Positions 16,139 through 23,559 of a stretch of 64,000 nt of DNA are shown in pieces. The stretch is from Nocardia sp. BMG111209 (GTDB lineage: Bacteria > Actinomycetota > Actinomycetes > Mycobacteriales > Mycobacteriaceae): NCBI RefSeq assembly GCF_000381925.1, contig NZ_KB907307.1, positions 434,001-498,000 on the forward strand, written 5' to 3'. Position numbers and translations under genes: made by a program. The notes under the pieces were generated by a model. It did not search any database. It was not told where the DNA came from and saw nothing but the letters and a program-made list of their open reading frames with translations. Within the stretch, counting starts at the first letter, position 1. Each line of letters starts with the position of its first letter.

Positions 16139-16442
16139 CGGTGGCCGCCGCCTGTTCGCGCAGCGGTGCGTTGAGGATCGTGCCGGTGGCGTTGCGCGGT
16201 AGTTCGCCGACCAGCACGCCCGAATCGCTCTCGTGGATGAGCAGTGCGAGTTCGGCGTCCGCGCCGACGCCGGCCAGTTCCGATTCGGTCAGTCGCCAGT
16301 TCAACGGCACGGCGACGGCGCCGAGCACCGCGCACGCGTGGATCACCTCGAGGACACGAGTGTCGTTGCGGGACAACACGGCCACCCGCTCGCCCGCGGT
16401 GATGATGGTCGATCCACGAGACAACCGGCCGGCCCATGGCAT
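16131..16442 (-). pseudogene. Remnant of an acyl-CoA ligase with internal deletion
   Basis: About 103 codons that join an N-terminal piece of an AMP-binding ligase (GERVAVLSRNDTRVLEVIHA then GAVAVPLNWRLTESELA) directly to the extreme C-terminal motif (GELPRNATGTILNAPLREQ). The roughly 350 residues between, including the ATP-binding loop, are missing. The invariant catalytic lysine of the last motif (N-A-T-G-K) is Thr here. A strong AAGGAGG site points at an ATG at 16437 that is out of frame with the ligase sequence, suggesting a further frameshift at the 5' end. It cannot be a working ligase. Confidence 0.7.
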
Positions 16443-16606
16443 CCTCCTTGTCGCGGCCCGGCCCTGCGAGCCGGGCGTCACGGCCACGATGGCGACCCGG
16501 CGGTGCGGTGCCAGACCGCGTGCCGGTGTACGGAACAGTGTGCGGTGGCAGCGATACCCCCGTTGTGGGGTGTTCTCGCCGGCCCGCGCCGGGAGAACAT
16601 TCCGGA

Positions 16607-17659
16607 ATGGACAGTGATTCGACCGCACGATCCCCCGAGAGCCATAGCGCACACCCGCCGTTGCGTGTGCCTGCCCGGGAAATTCCGGTGCCCACCTCGG
16701 TGAGCGGAGTGGCGCCGGCGCTGCTGGGGATGGGTCTTGTGATTCCGGCCGAACCGTGGCCGCCGGTGGCGGATCGGGCGGCGTGGCGGGAGATGATCGA
16801 CAAGCGGGAGGCGATGATCCCGGTCGGCGCCGAAGGGCCGATGGTGTCGTCGATCTTCGGCATGGCCGACGCGGGGGTGCCCGCCGAGGTCGAGGACGTC
16901 GAGATCGACGGTGTCCCTGTGTATGTCGCGACGCCCGACGGTGTCGCGCCGGACGACCGGCGGGTGTATCTGGCCCTGCACGGCGGCGCGTTCATCCAGG
17001 GTGGCGGCAACATCTCCCGGTTGGGGGCGGTCATGACGGCGGGTACCGTCGGCGCGCGGACCTGGGCGGTCGACTATCGGATGCCACCGGAGCATCCCTT
17101 TCCCGCCGCGCTGGACGACTGCCTCACCGTCTACCGGCGACTGCTCGCCGATCGCAGTCCTGCGGACATCGTCGTCGGCGGGGTCTCGGCCGGTGCCAAT
17201 CTCGTTGCCGCACTGATTCTCCGGGCCCGGGACGAGGGGCTGCCGCTGCCGGCCGCCGCGGTGCTGGAAACCATCCCCGCCGACATGAGCCTCACCGGCG
17301 ACTCGCTGCACACCAATCGGGATGTCGACATCACGTTCGTCGGTGATCTGGAGCCCGTCGTCGCGTTGTACGCCGACGGGCACGACCCGCTCGATCCGTA
17401 TCTCTCGCCGCTGTACGGCGATTTCACCGCCGGATTCCCGCCGACCGTGCTGACCACCGGCACCCGTGACTTCCTGTTGTCGGACACCGTGCGGATGCAT
17501 CGCCGGCTGCTCGCCGCCGGAATCACCGCCGAGTTGCACGTTTTCGAGGCCGCCCCGCACGCCATGTTCCTGGGCATGGCTCCGGAGGATCACGAACGCG
17601 GCCGGGAGATCCGCGCATTCGCCGAACGGCACTGGGCCGCGCCGGCGCCCCGCAACTGA
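16607..17659 (+). CDS. HSL-family alpha/beta hydrolase, paralogue 1
   Basis: 350-residue esterase/lactonase of the hormone-sensitive-lipase (GDXG) family, resembling monoterpene epsilon-lactone hydrolase MlhB. The oxyanion motif is HGGAF (about 125), the nucleophile is in GGVSAGANL (about 193), the acid in TTGTRDFLL (about 287) and the base in EAAPHAMFLG (about 317). An N-terminal block AREIPVPTSVS is shared with the other four paralogues in this window. The ATG at 16607 follows GGGAG by about 11 bases. Paralogue 2 starts 22 bases downstream, so the two form an operon. Substrate unknown; an ester or lactone is likely. Confidence 0.87.
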   Translation: MDSDSTARSPESHSAHPPLRVPAREIPVPTSVSGVAPALLGMGLVIPAEPWPPVADRAAWREMIDKREAMIPVGAEGPMVSSIFGMADAGVPAEVEDVEIDGVPVYVATPDGVAPDDRRVYLALHGGAFIQGGGNISRLGAVMTAGTVGARTWAVDYRMPPEHPFPAALDDCLTVYRRLLADRSPADIVVGGVSAGANLVAALILRARDEGLPLPAAAVLETIPADMSLTGDSLHTNRDVDITFVGDLEPVVALYADGHDPLDPYLSPLYGDFTAGFPPTVLTTGTRDFLLSDTVRMHRRLLAAGITAELHVFEAAPHAMFLGMAPEDHERGREIRAFAERHWAAPAPRN

Positions 17660-17681
17660 CCACACCAGCAGAGGAGCTGCA

Positions 17682-18647
17682 ATGTACGTGCCCGCCAAGG
17701 ATATTCCCGTCCCCACGACGATCAGCAGTGCGGCGCAGGCCATGCTGGCGCTGGGCCGGATCGGTCCGGTGCACGACTGGCCCGACCGCGAGGACACCGA
17801 CGGCTGGAAGGCGTTGATCGCCCGCGCCGAGGCGGCCACGCGGGCCATGACCGACGCGGAGGGGCAACACCTGCCCGCCACCTCCGAGGCGATCGAGGTC
17901 GCCGGGGTCCGCGTGTATGTCGTTACCCCGGACGGTGTTCCGGACGACGATCCGCGCGTGTACCTGTATCTGCACGGCGGCGCGTTCATCCAGGACGGGG
18001 GTGAGATCTGCCGGTTCTGGGCCACCTCCACCGCCGTCGCGGTGGGTGCGCGGGTGTGGGCCGTCGACTATCGGATGCCCCCCGAGGATCCGTATCCCGC
18101 ACCGCTCGACGACTGTGTCGCGGTCTATCGGGCACTGCTGGCGGACCATCGTCCCGAGGACATCATCATCGAAGGCCCTTCCGCCGGAGGGAATCTCGCC
18201 GCGGCGACGATCCTGCGGGCACGCGACGAGGGGCTGCCGCTGCCCGGCGCCGCCGTACTGTTCAGCCCGGAACTCGATCTCACCGAGGCCGGTGACTCGT
18301 TCCAGACCAACCTCGGCCTGGATACCGTCCTGGTCGGCAGCCTGATGCCCGCCAACCGGCTGTACGCGGCGGGCCACGATCTGCGTGACCCGTACCTGTC
18401 GCCGATCTACGGTGATCTCGGCGCGGGATTCCCGGCCACGATGCTGGTCAGCGGCACCCGGGACATGTTCCTGTCCAACACCGTCCGGATGCATCGAGCA
18501 CTGCGCGCGGCCGGTGTCGCCGCCGAGTTGCACGTCTGGGAGGCGGCCGGGCACGCGATGTTCCTGGGGAAGACCCCGGAGGACGCCGACCGCGCCCGCG
18601 AGGTGCGGCGCTTCGTCGACGAAACGTGGGCCCGCGCGAACCGTTGA
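17682..18647 (+). CDS. HSL-family alpha/beta hydrolase, paralogue 2
   Basis: 321-residue relative of the preceding gene, beginning MYVPAKDIPVPTTIS. The oxyanion motif is HGGAFIQDGG (about 97), the nucleophile is in EGPSAGGNL (about 167), the acid in SGTRDMFLS and the base in EAAGHAMFLG. The block ILRARDEGLPLP is shared word for word with other paralogues. GAGGAG lies six bases before the ATG. A strong hairpin four bases past the stop ends the two-gene operon. Tandem duplication with divergence of the lid and substrate-pocket region is the simplest origin. Confidence 0.87.
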   Translation: MYVPAKDIPVPTTISSAAQAMLALGRIGPVHDWPDREDTDGWKALIARAEAATRAMTDAEGQHLPATSEAIEVAGVRVYVVTPDGVPDDDPRVYLYLHGGAFIQDGGEICRFWATSTAVAVGARVWAVDYRMPPEDPYPAPLDDCVAVYRALLADHRPEDIIIEGPSAGGNLAAATILRARDEGLPLPGAAVLFSPELDLTEAGDSFQTNLGLDTVLVGSLMPANRLYAAGHDLRDPYLSPIYGDLGAGFPATMLVSGTRDMFLSNTVRMHRALRAAGVAAELHVWEAAGHAMFLGKTPEDADRAREVRRFVDETWARANR

Positions 18648-18953
18648 GCCGGTGGCACATTCGCCGCGGCCGGCGAATGTGCCACGCCCGGAATCTCTCG
18701 GGTCGAGACCGCGCGATGGTTCGTCGCTGTCGCACTGTGTGTCGAACCTGTTGTGCGCCAAATACTTTCGGCCGAAAAAGACCCCTGTTCGGGGGTACCG
18801 GCTCGGTGTGACGTGCGTCATGCTTGCTCGCGACAGTCCGGCAGCGTCGCCCGGAATTCTGTGGAAGACCCACTCGCACATGGTCTCCGGGCGGCGCATG
18901 CGGTATCGCGGCGTTGTCCGGCCGCGGTACCGAAATGTACCGAGGAGAATTCC
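18648..18953. other. Intergenic region between hydrolases 2 and 3
   Basis: 306 bases with no credible gene. The 5' part holds the terminator hairpin at 18652-18685. The rest is the presumed promoter region of hydrolase 3, with a 12-bp palindrome TTTCGGCCGAAA (18767-18778) followed closely by a small CCCC/GGGG stem. I saw no clear -35/-10 pair. Confidence 0.5.
18652..18685. terminator. Hairpin terminator after hydrolase 2
   Basis: Perfect 15-base arms (GTGGCACATTCGCCG and its complement) around a CGGC loop, starting five bases after the stop codon. No U tract, but the position and stability fit a transcription terminator. Confidence 0.75.
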
Positions 18954-19964
18954 ATGAAGCCGAGCTCCGAATATTCCGTGCAAGATTCGTCCCCGCCCGC
19001 ATTGTATGTTCCGGGCCGCCGTATTCCCGTGCCGACCTCGGTGAGTCCCGAAGCGCAGACCATTCTCGCGATGGGGCAACTGGAACCACCGGTCGAATGG
19101 CCGGCCCTGGACGATCCGGCGGCGTGGCGGGAACTGCTCGCCGCGCGGGACGCGACCGCCCTGATGATGATCGAGCAGATGTTCCCGGCGTACGACACCG
19201 CGGTCGAGGATATCGACGTCGACGGCGTCCGGGTATACGCGATCACCCCCGCCGGCGTCGATCCGGACGACCGGCGGATCGTGCTCGACATCCACGGCGG
19301 CGGATTCGTCGGTGGCGGCGGCCCGCTGTGCCGGATGATGGCCGTCGGCCAGGTGACGCCGATGGCGGTGCGGGCCTGGTCGGTCGACTATCGGCTGCCG
19401 CCGGACCATCCGTATCCGGCGCCGCTGGACGACTGCCTCACCGCCTACCGCGCACTGCTCGGATCGCACCGGCCCGAGGACATCATCGTCAACGGCCCCT
19501 CCGCCGGCGGGAATCTCGCCGCGGCGATGATTCTGCGGGCCCGCGACGAGGGCCTGCCGCTGCCCGCCGCGGTCGTCCTCACCAGTCCCGTCGCGGATCT
19601 CACCGGAGCCGGTGACAGCTGGCAGACGAACATGGGTATCGAGCCGTCGCTGACCAGCAGCTTCACCGCGCCGTTCGGTCTCTACGCCGGCGGCCACGAC
19701 CTGCGCGATCCCTACGTGTCGCCGTTGTTCGCGGATTTCACCCGCGGGTTCCCGCCCACCTTCCTGTCCACCGGCACCCGCGACGTGCTGCTGTCGGACA
19801 CCGTCCGCCTGCATCGCGCGCTGCATCGCGCCGGGGTGCCCGTGGAACTGCACGTCTTCGAGGCGGCCGGTCACGGAATGTTTCTCGGCACCGCCCCCGA
19901 GGATCGCGAATACACGGTTCTGGTCCGCGAATTCCTCGGCCGGCACTGGGCGCTGTACGCCTGA
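18954..19964 (+). CDS. HSL-family alpha/beta hydrolase, paralogue 3
   Basis: 336-residue member of the same expanded family, with the shared N-terminal block GRRIPVPTSVSPEAQ. The oxyanion motif is HGGGFVGGGG, the nucleophile is in NGPSAGGNL, the acid in TGTRDVLLS and the base in EAAGHGMFLG. GAGGAG precedes the ATG by six bases. The oxyanion loop and lid region (CRMMAVGQVTPMA) differ most from the other copies, suggesting a different substrate. A DHA2-type exporter follows 65 bases downstream, with small GC palindromes between, so it is uncertain whether they share a transcript. Confidence 0.87.
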   Translation: MKPSSEYSVQDSSPPALYVPGRRIPVPTSVSPEAQTILAMGQLEPPVEWPALDDPAAWRELLAARDATALMMIEQMFPAYDTAVEDIDVDGVRVYAITPAGVDPDDRRIVLDIHGGGFVGGGGPLCRMMAVGQVTPMAVRAWSVDYRLPPDHPYPAPLDDCLTAYRALLGSHRPEDIIVNGPSAGGNLAAAMILRARDEGLPLPAAVVLTSPVADLTGAGDSWQTNMGIEPSLTSSFTAPFGLYAGGHDLRDPYVSPLFADFTRGFPPTFLSTGTRDVLLSDTVRLHRALHRAGVPVELHVFEAAGHGMFLGTAPEDREYTVLVREFLGRHWALYA

Positions 19965-19965
19965 G

Positions 19966-19991
19966 CCCGTACGGGTTCCGCCGATCGGCGG
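19966..19991. terminator. Pair of small GC palindromes after hydrolase 3
   Basis: CCCGTACGGG (19966-19975) and CCGCCGATCGGCGG (19978-19991) directly follow the stop codon. They could act as a weak terminator or an RNA-stabilising end, but the stems are short. Confidence 0.35.
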
Positions 19992-20029
19992 TCCGTTGTC
20001 ATTTCCCCGTTTCCATTTCGGAGTCACGC

Positions 20030-21664
20030 ATGTCCACTGCATCCACCACCCCGCCACCCACCGAGGTCGCCGATTCCGCTCGGCTCGACGGCGCCTCCCG
20101 GCTGCGCATCTTCACCGTGCTCGCGGTGATCGTCCTGTACACGGAAATAGCTCCGCTGCAATACATCATGGTGGCGGCCGCGCTACAGAAGGTGTCGGTG
20201 TCGTTCCCCACCGTCGGCGCGAATCTCAACTGGTCGATAATCATTCTGGGCCTGGTCGGCTCGGCGGTCTCGCCGGTGCTCGGGAAATTGAGCGACGTCG
20301 CCGGTAAACGGCGGATCTTCGTGCTGTGCGGGGTGTTCTTCATCGCCGGCTGCCTGATCGACGCGCTGACCAGCAGCTGGGCACTGTTCCTGATCGGCCG
20401 TGGGCTGCAGGCCTTCGCCGTCGCCACGATGATCATCGCCTTCGGTCTGATCCGAGATCTGATGCCCCGCAAGTACGTTCCGGTCGGGCTGGGGGTCGCG
20501 GCCGCCGGCGCCGGCTTCTCCGGCGTGCTCGGGCCGGTACTCGGCGGCTTCCTGGTCGACCATTTCGGCTGGCGCGCGATGTTCTGGTTCCTCGGCGGTT
20601 TCGTGCTGGTCATGACGCCGATCGTGCTGATGCTGGTGCCGGAGTCCCCGCTTCGGGTCCGGCAGCGGATCAACCCGATCGGCGCGGTTCTGCTGTCCGC
20701 GGGCACCCTGCTGGTGCTGCTGTATCTGGACAAGGGCCAGGACTGGGGCTGGGGGCGGCCGACGGCGCTGGCCTGGGTGATCGCGGGCGTCGTCCTGCTC
20801 GCGGTGTTCTTCGTCGTCGAATCACGCATCGCCACTCCGCTGATGGATCCGAAGTTGCTGCGCAATCCGCGGGTCAGCCTGGTGCTGCTGATCGGACTGC
20901 TCGGCGGGGCGCTGCTGGCCGTGCACGGCTACGCGGTGAGCTACATGACCCAGACCCCCGGCGCGGAACAGCTGAAAAGCACTGTCGCCCAGGGTGTTAT
21001 CGCACAGGTGAAGTCGTCCAACGGCGTGACGTTGCCGGCCTCGGCGGTCAAGGTGACGCTGGATCCGGGCTACAGCTACGGCAACGGCTTCGGCCTGCTG
21101 TCGTACGCGCTGCATCTCGGGATGTGGGCCGGGCTGATCGGGATGATCGCCGGACCCATCGGCGGCCTGCTGGCGCGCCGGGTCGGGGCGCGCATCCCGC
21201 TGATCATCGGGCTGGTGTTGCTGACGGTGTTCGGCGGTGTCTTCGCGCTGGCGGTGCCGCACTACAGCTGGTCGCTGTTCCTGGTGTTCAGCGTGCCGTT
21301 CGGCGTCGGGTTCGGACTGTTCCAGGCCGCCACTCCCATTCTGCTGGTCGAGGGGGTGCCGGCCGAACAACAGGGCATCACCACGGGCATGTACGGCGTG
21401 ACCACCGGCATGGCGGCCGCGATCGGCCTGGCCGTGACGACCGCCCTGCTCAACGCCAGCCCGGTGGTGGCGCACATCGATGTGATGGGTCACGCTGCGG
21501 CACAGACCATTCCGCAGGTCTTCGCCGATCGTGGTTATGTCGCTAGCTACTGGGTGCTGTCCGGGGCGACCCTGATCGCGCTGGTCGTCGCCCTGTTCAT
21601 GCGGCACGGCCGCACCCCGGCGACCGGTGGAGCCACCGCGGACACCGCGGAATCCACCGTCTGA
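20030..21664 (+). CDS. MFS drug/solute exporter (DHA2, EmrB/QacA type)
   Basis: 544-residue membrane transporter with about 14 hydrophobic segments. Family landmarks are GRGLQAFAVATMIIAFGLIR, then GVLGPVLGGFLVDHFGWRAM (the motif C antiporter signature), and a long central loop facing outward (about 305-350, including LDPGYSYGNGFG). It would export a small molecule by proton antiport. GGAG lies about six bases before the ATG. It sits among the esterase paralogues, so it may export a product or a toxic substrate of that pathway (inference). A very long hairpin follows the stop. Confidence 0.9.
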   Translation: MSTASTTPPPTEVADSARLDGASRLRIFTVLAVIVLYTEIAPLQYIMVAAALQKVSVSFPTVGANLNWSIIILGLVGSAVSPVLGKLSDVAGKRRIFVLCGVFFIAGCLIDALTSSWALFLIGRGLQAFAVATMIIAFGLIRDLMPRKYVPVGLGVAAAGAGFSGVLGPVLGGFLVDHFGWRAMFWFLGGFVLVMTPIVLMLVPESPLRVRQRINPIGAVLLSAGTLLVLLYLDKGQDWGWGRPTALAWVIAGVVLLAVFFVVESRIATPLMDPKLLRNPRVSLVLLIGLLGGALLAVHGYAVSYMTQTPGAEQLKSTVAQGVIAQVKSSNGVTLPASAVKVTLDPGYSYGNGFGLLSYALHLGMWAGLIGMIAGPIGGLLARRVGARIPLIIGLVLLTVFGGVFALAVPHYSWSLFLVFSVPFGVGFGLFQAATPILLVEGVPAEQQGITTGMYGVTTGMAAAIGLAVTTALLNASPVVAHIDVMGHAAAQTIPQVFADRGYVASYWVLSGATLIALVVALFMRHGRTPATGGATADTAESTV

Positions 21665-21679
21665 CAACGGGTTCGGGAT

Positions 21680-21721
21680 ACTCCGGCACCGGTACCGTGA
21701 CCACGGTACCGGTGCCGGAGT
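21680..21721. terminator. Exceptionally long hairpin after the exporter gene
   Basis: Twenty-base perfect arms (21680-21699 and 21702-21721) separated by only two bases, beginning 15 bases past the stop. With a two-base bulge the pairing continues a further five bases outward. It is almost certainly a terminator for the exporter transcript. The other half of this 314-base gap leads to the LuxR gene and holds an operator-like palindrome. Confidence 0.75.
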
Positions 21722-21913
21722 CGTATCCGCGTATTCGGATGTCGGCCCGATATCCCACGGTCGTGGTCGGAGAATTGTGCAATCGCCGAATATTTCTGCG
21801 GTCATGCGGTAGGTCGTGACCGCTCGGCGCATGGGGTGCGGCCTGGTCATCGCCGGTCTCCATGTGGATTATCCTTGACCGCTCCGTGGCGGACTGCTAT
21901 CTATATAGAAAGC

Positions 21914-21937
21914 TTCGTTAGGCGACTGCATAACGAA
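21914..21937. promoter_or_regulatory. Palindromic operator upstream of the LuxR-type gene
   Basis: TTCGTTA (21914-21920) and TAACGAA (21931-21937), perfect 7-bp arms around GGCGACTGCA, about 42 bases before the start at 21979. The internal 16 bases TTAGGCGACTGCATAA match the element repeated in the catabolic island (TTAGACACTTGCATAA) at 12 positions. Confidence 0.55.
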
Positions 21938-21978
21938 TCGCCGCAGTCCACCCAGACAGAGATCGGGGGCCGTGAAGA

Positions 21979-22344
21979 GTGTCTACCCCGACCGCCGCTG
22001 CCGTCACCGCCGAGCAGATCCGCACCCTCCACACGGAGATGCGCAGCATCGCCCAGAGCTGTACCGACCCCCTCGTACGATCCCGGCTCGGTGAGTTGTC
22101 CACCCGCCTGGTCCGGCTGATCTCCGCCCCGGGGGCCGTCGATGTCATGCCCGCGCTGGCCCCGCGGGAACTCGATGTCCTCGCCCAGGTCGCCCTCGGC
22201 CGCACGAATGCCCAGACGGCTCGCCAGCTTTCGATACAACCGGAGACGGTGAAGAGCTATCTGCGCAGCGCCATGACGAAACTCGCCGCGCACACCCGAT
22301 ACGAGGCGGTCGTCCATGCCCGCCGCCTCGGATTGCTGCCGTGA
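21979..22344 (+). CDS. Small LuxR-type regulator
   Basis: 121-residue protein with a LuxR/NarL helix-turn-helix in its C-terminal half: LAPRELDVLAQVALGRTNAQ, then QLSIQPETVKSYLRSAMTKL. The N-terminal 60 residues are a short helical segment, not a receiver or PAS domain, so no sensory domain is visible. The GTG at 21979 has GGGGG about nine bases upstream. It lies between the exporter and hydrolase 4 and may control the hydrolase cluster. The palindrome 42 bases before its start may be its own or another regulator's site. Confidence 0.83.
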   Translation: MSTPTAAAVTAEQIRTLHTEMRSIAQSCTDPLVRSRLGELSTRLVRLISAPGAVDVMPALAPRELDVLAQVALGRTNAQTARQLSIQPETVKSYLRSAMTKLAAHTRYEAVVHARRLGLLP

Positions 22345-22509
22345 CGCGCGGCGCCACCGGGCTCGCTCGACCACACGCGAAACATCCTGTAGTGCAACCA
22401 TTCCCGGTGCCAGGCGGCGGCTTCCATGAAACACCCTGCGGTCCGGCCATTTCCGGCTCGACCCCGTGCCCGCGGTGATCGACGTATCGCCCGGAGAGAG
22501 AAGGTGCCG

Positions 22510-23559
22510 ATGTCGGCAGCCCACGATTCCCGACCGGTGCTGAAGGTTCCGGCCCGCGATATTCCGGTGCCGGCCTCGGTCAGCGCCGAAGCGCAAGCCT
22601 TTCTCGCTCAGGGCCTCATGACCGCGCCGCCGTATCCGGCCGTCGACGATCACGCCGCGTGGCGGGAGCGGATCGCGCAGACCGAGATCGCGATGCAGCT
22701 GATGTACCTGGCCCGCGCATCCCGGGTCACCGCCGACACCCACGAGATCGCGACGGCGGGGCCGCGCGTCCACGTCGTCACGCCGCAGGGCGTCACCGGT
22801 GAGGACCGGCGGGTCTTCCTCGAGATCCACGGCGGCGCCCTCATCCAGGGCGGCGGTGAGACCTGCCGATTGAACGGCATCGCCGCCGCGGGCCAGGTCG
22901 GTGCCCGCACCTGGGCCGTCGATTACCGGATGCCGCCGGATCACCCCTATCCCGCGCCGCTGGACGACTGCGTCGCGGCCTACCGGACGCTGTTGCGCGA
23001 GCACCGTCCCGGCGAGATCATCGTCGGCGGTGGTTCGGCGGGGGCGAATCTGGCTGCCGCGCTGATCCTCCGGGCCCGCGACGAGGGCCTGCCGCTGCCC
23101 GCCGCCGCGGTGCTGCTCACCCCGGAACTCGACCTCACCGAGTCCGGCGACTCCTTCGGTACCAACGCCGCCGTCGACATCGTCGGGCGCCAGAGCCTGC
23201 TGCCGGTCAACCGGCTCTACGCCGACGGTCACGACCCGGCCCATCCCTACCTGTCACCGCTGTTCGGAGATTTCGCGGCGGGCTTCCCGCCCACCCTGCT
23301 CACGGCCGGTACCCGAGACGTGTTCCTCTCCAACGCCGTTCGCATGCATCGTGCCCTGCGCGCGGCGGCGGTCCCCGCCGAACTCCACGTCTTCGAGGCC
23401 GCCCCGCACGGCGGATTCTTCGGCACCGCACCCGAGGACGGCCTCGTCGACGACCAGGTCCGCCGATTCGTCGACACCCATTGGGCACCTCGGGACCGAC
23501 GCGGTGGACCCGGCCGCCGCGACCGGCCGCGTCAGTTCCCGTTCCCGGGCTGGGTGTAG
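22510..23559 (+). CDS. HSL-family alpha/beta hydrolase, paralogue 4
   Basis: 349-residue member of the expanded family, with the N-terminal block ARDIPVPASVSAEAQAF. The oxyanion motif is HGGALIQGGG, the nucleophile is in GGGSAGANL, the acid in AGTRDVFLS and the base in EAAPHGGFFG. GAGAGAAGG precedes the ATG at 22510. A C-terminal extension of about 25 residues rich in Arg and Pro (DRRGGPGRRDRPRQFPFPG) is not seen in the others and exists because the reading frame runs 28 bases into the 3' end of the lipoprotein gene on the opposite strand. Confidence 0.86.
   Translation: MSAAHDSRPVLKVPARDIPVPASVSAEAQAFLAQGLMTAPPYPAVDDHAAWRERIAQTEIAMQLMYLARASRVTADTHEIATAGPRVHVVTPQGVTGEDRRVFLEIHGGALIQGGGETCRLNGIAAAGQVGARTWAVDYRMPPDHPYPAPLDDCVAAYRTLLREHRPGEIIVGGGSAGANLAAALILRARDEGLPLPAAAVLLTPELDLTESGDSFGTNAAVDIVGRQSLLPVNRLYADGHDPAHPYLSPLFGDFAAGFPPTLLTAGTRDVFLSNAVRMHRALRAAAVPAELHVFEAAPHGGFFGTAPEDGLVDDQVRRFVDTHWAPRDRRGGPGRRDRPRQFPFPGWV

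Noticed and set aside
17523..20057. 844-codon minus-strand frame through hydrolases 1 to 3
   Set aside because: It runs unbroken across three real genes and their terminator hairpin, and its repeats merely mirror the paralogues.
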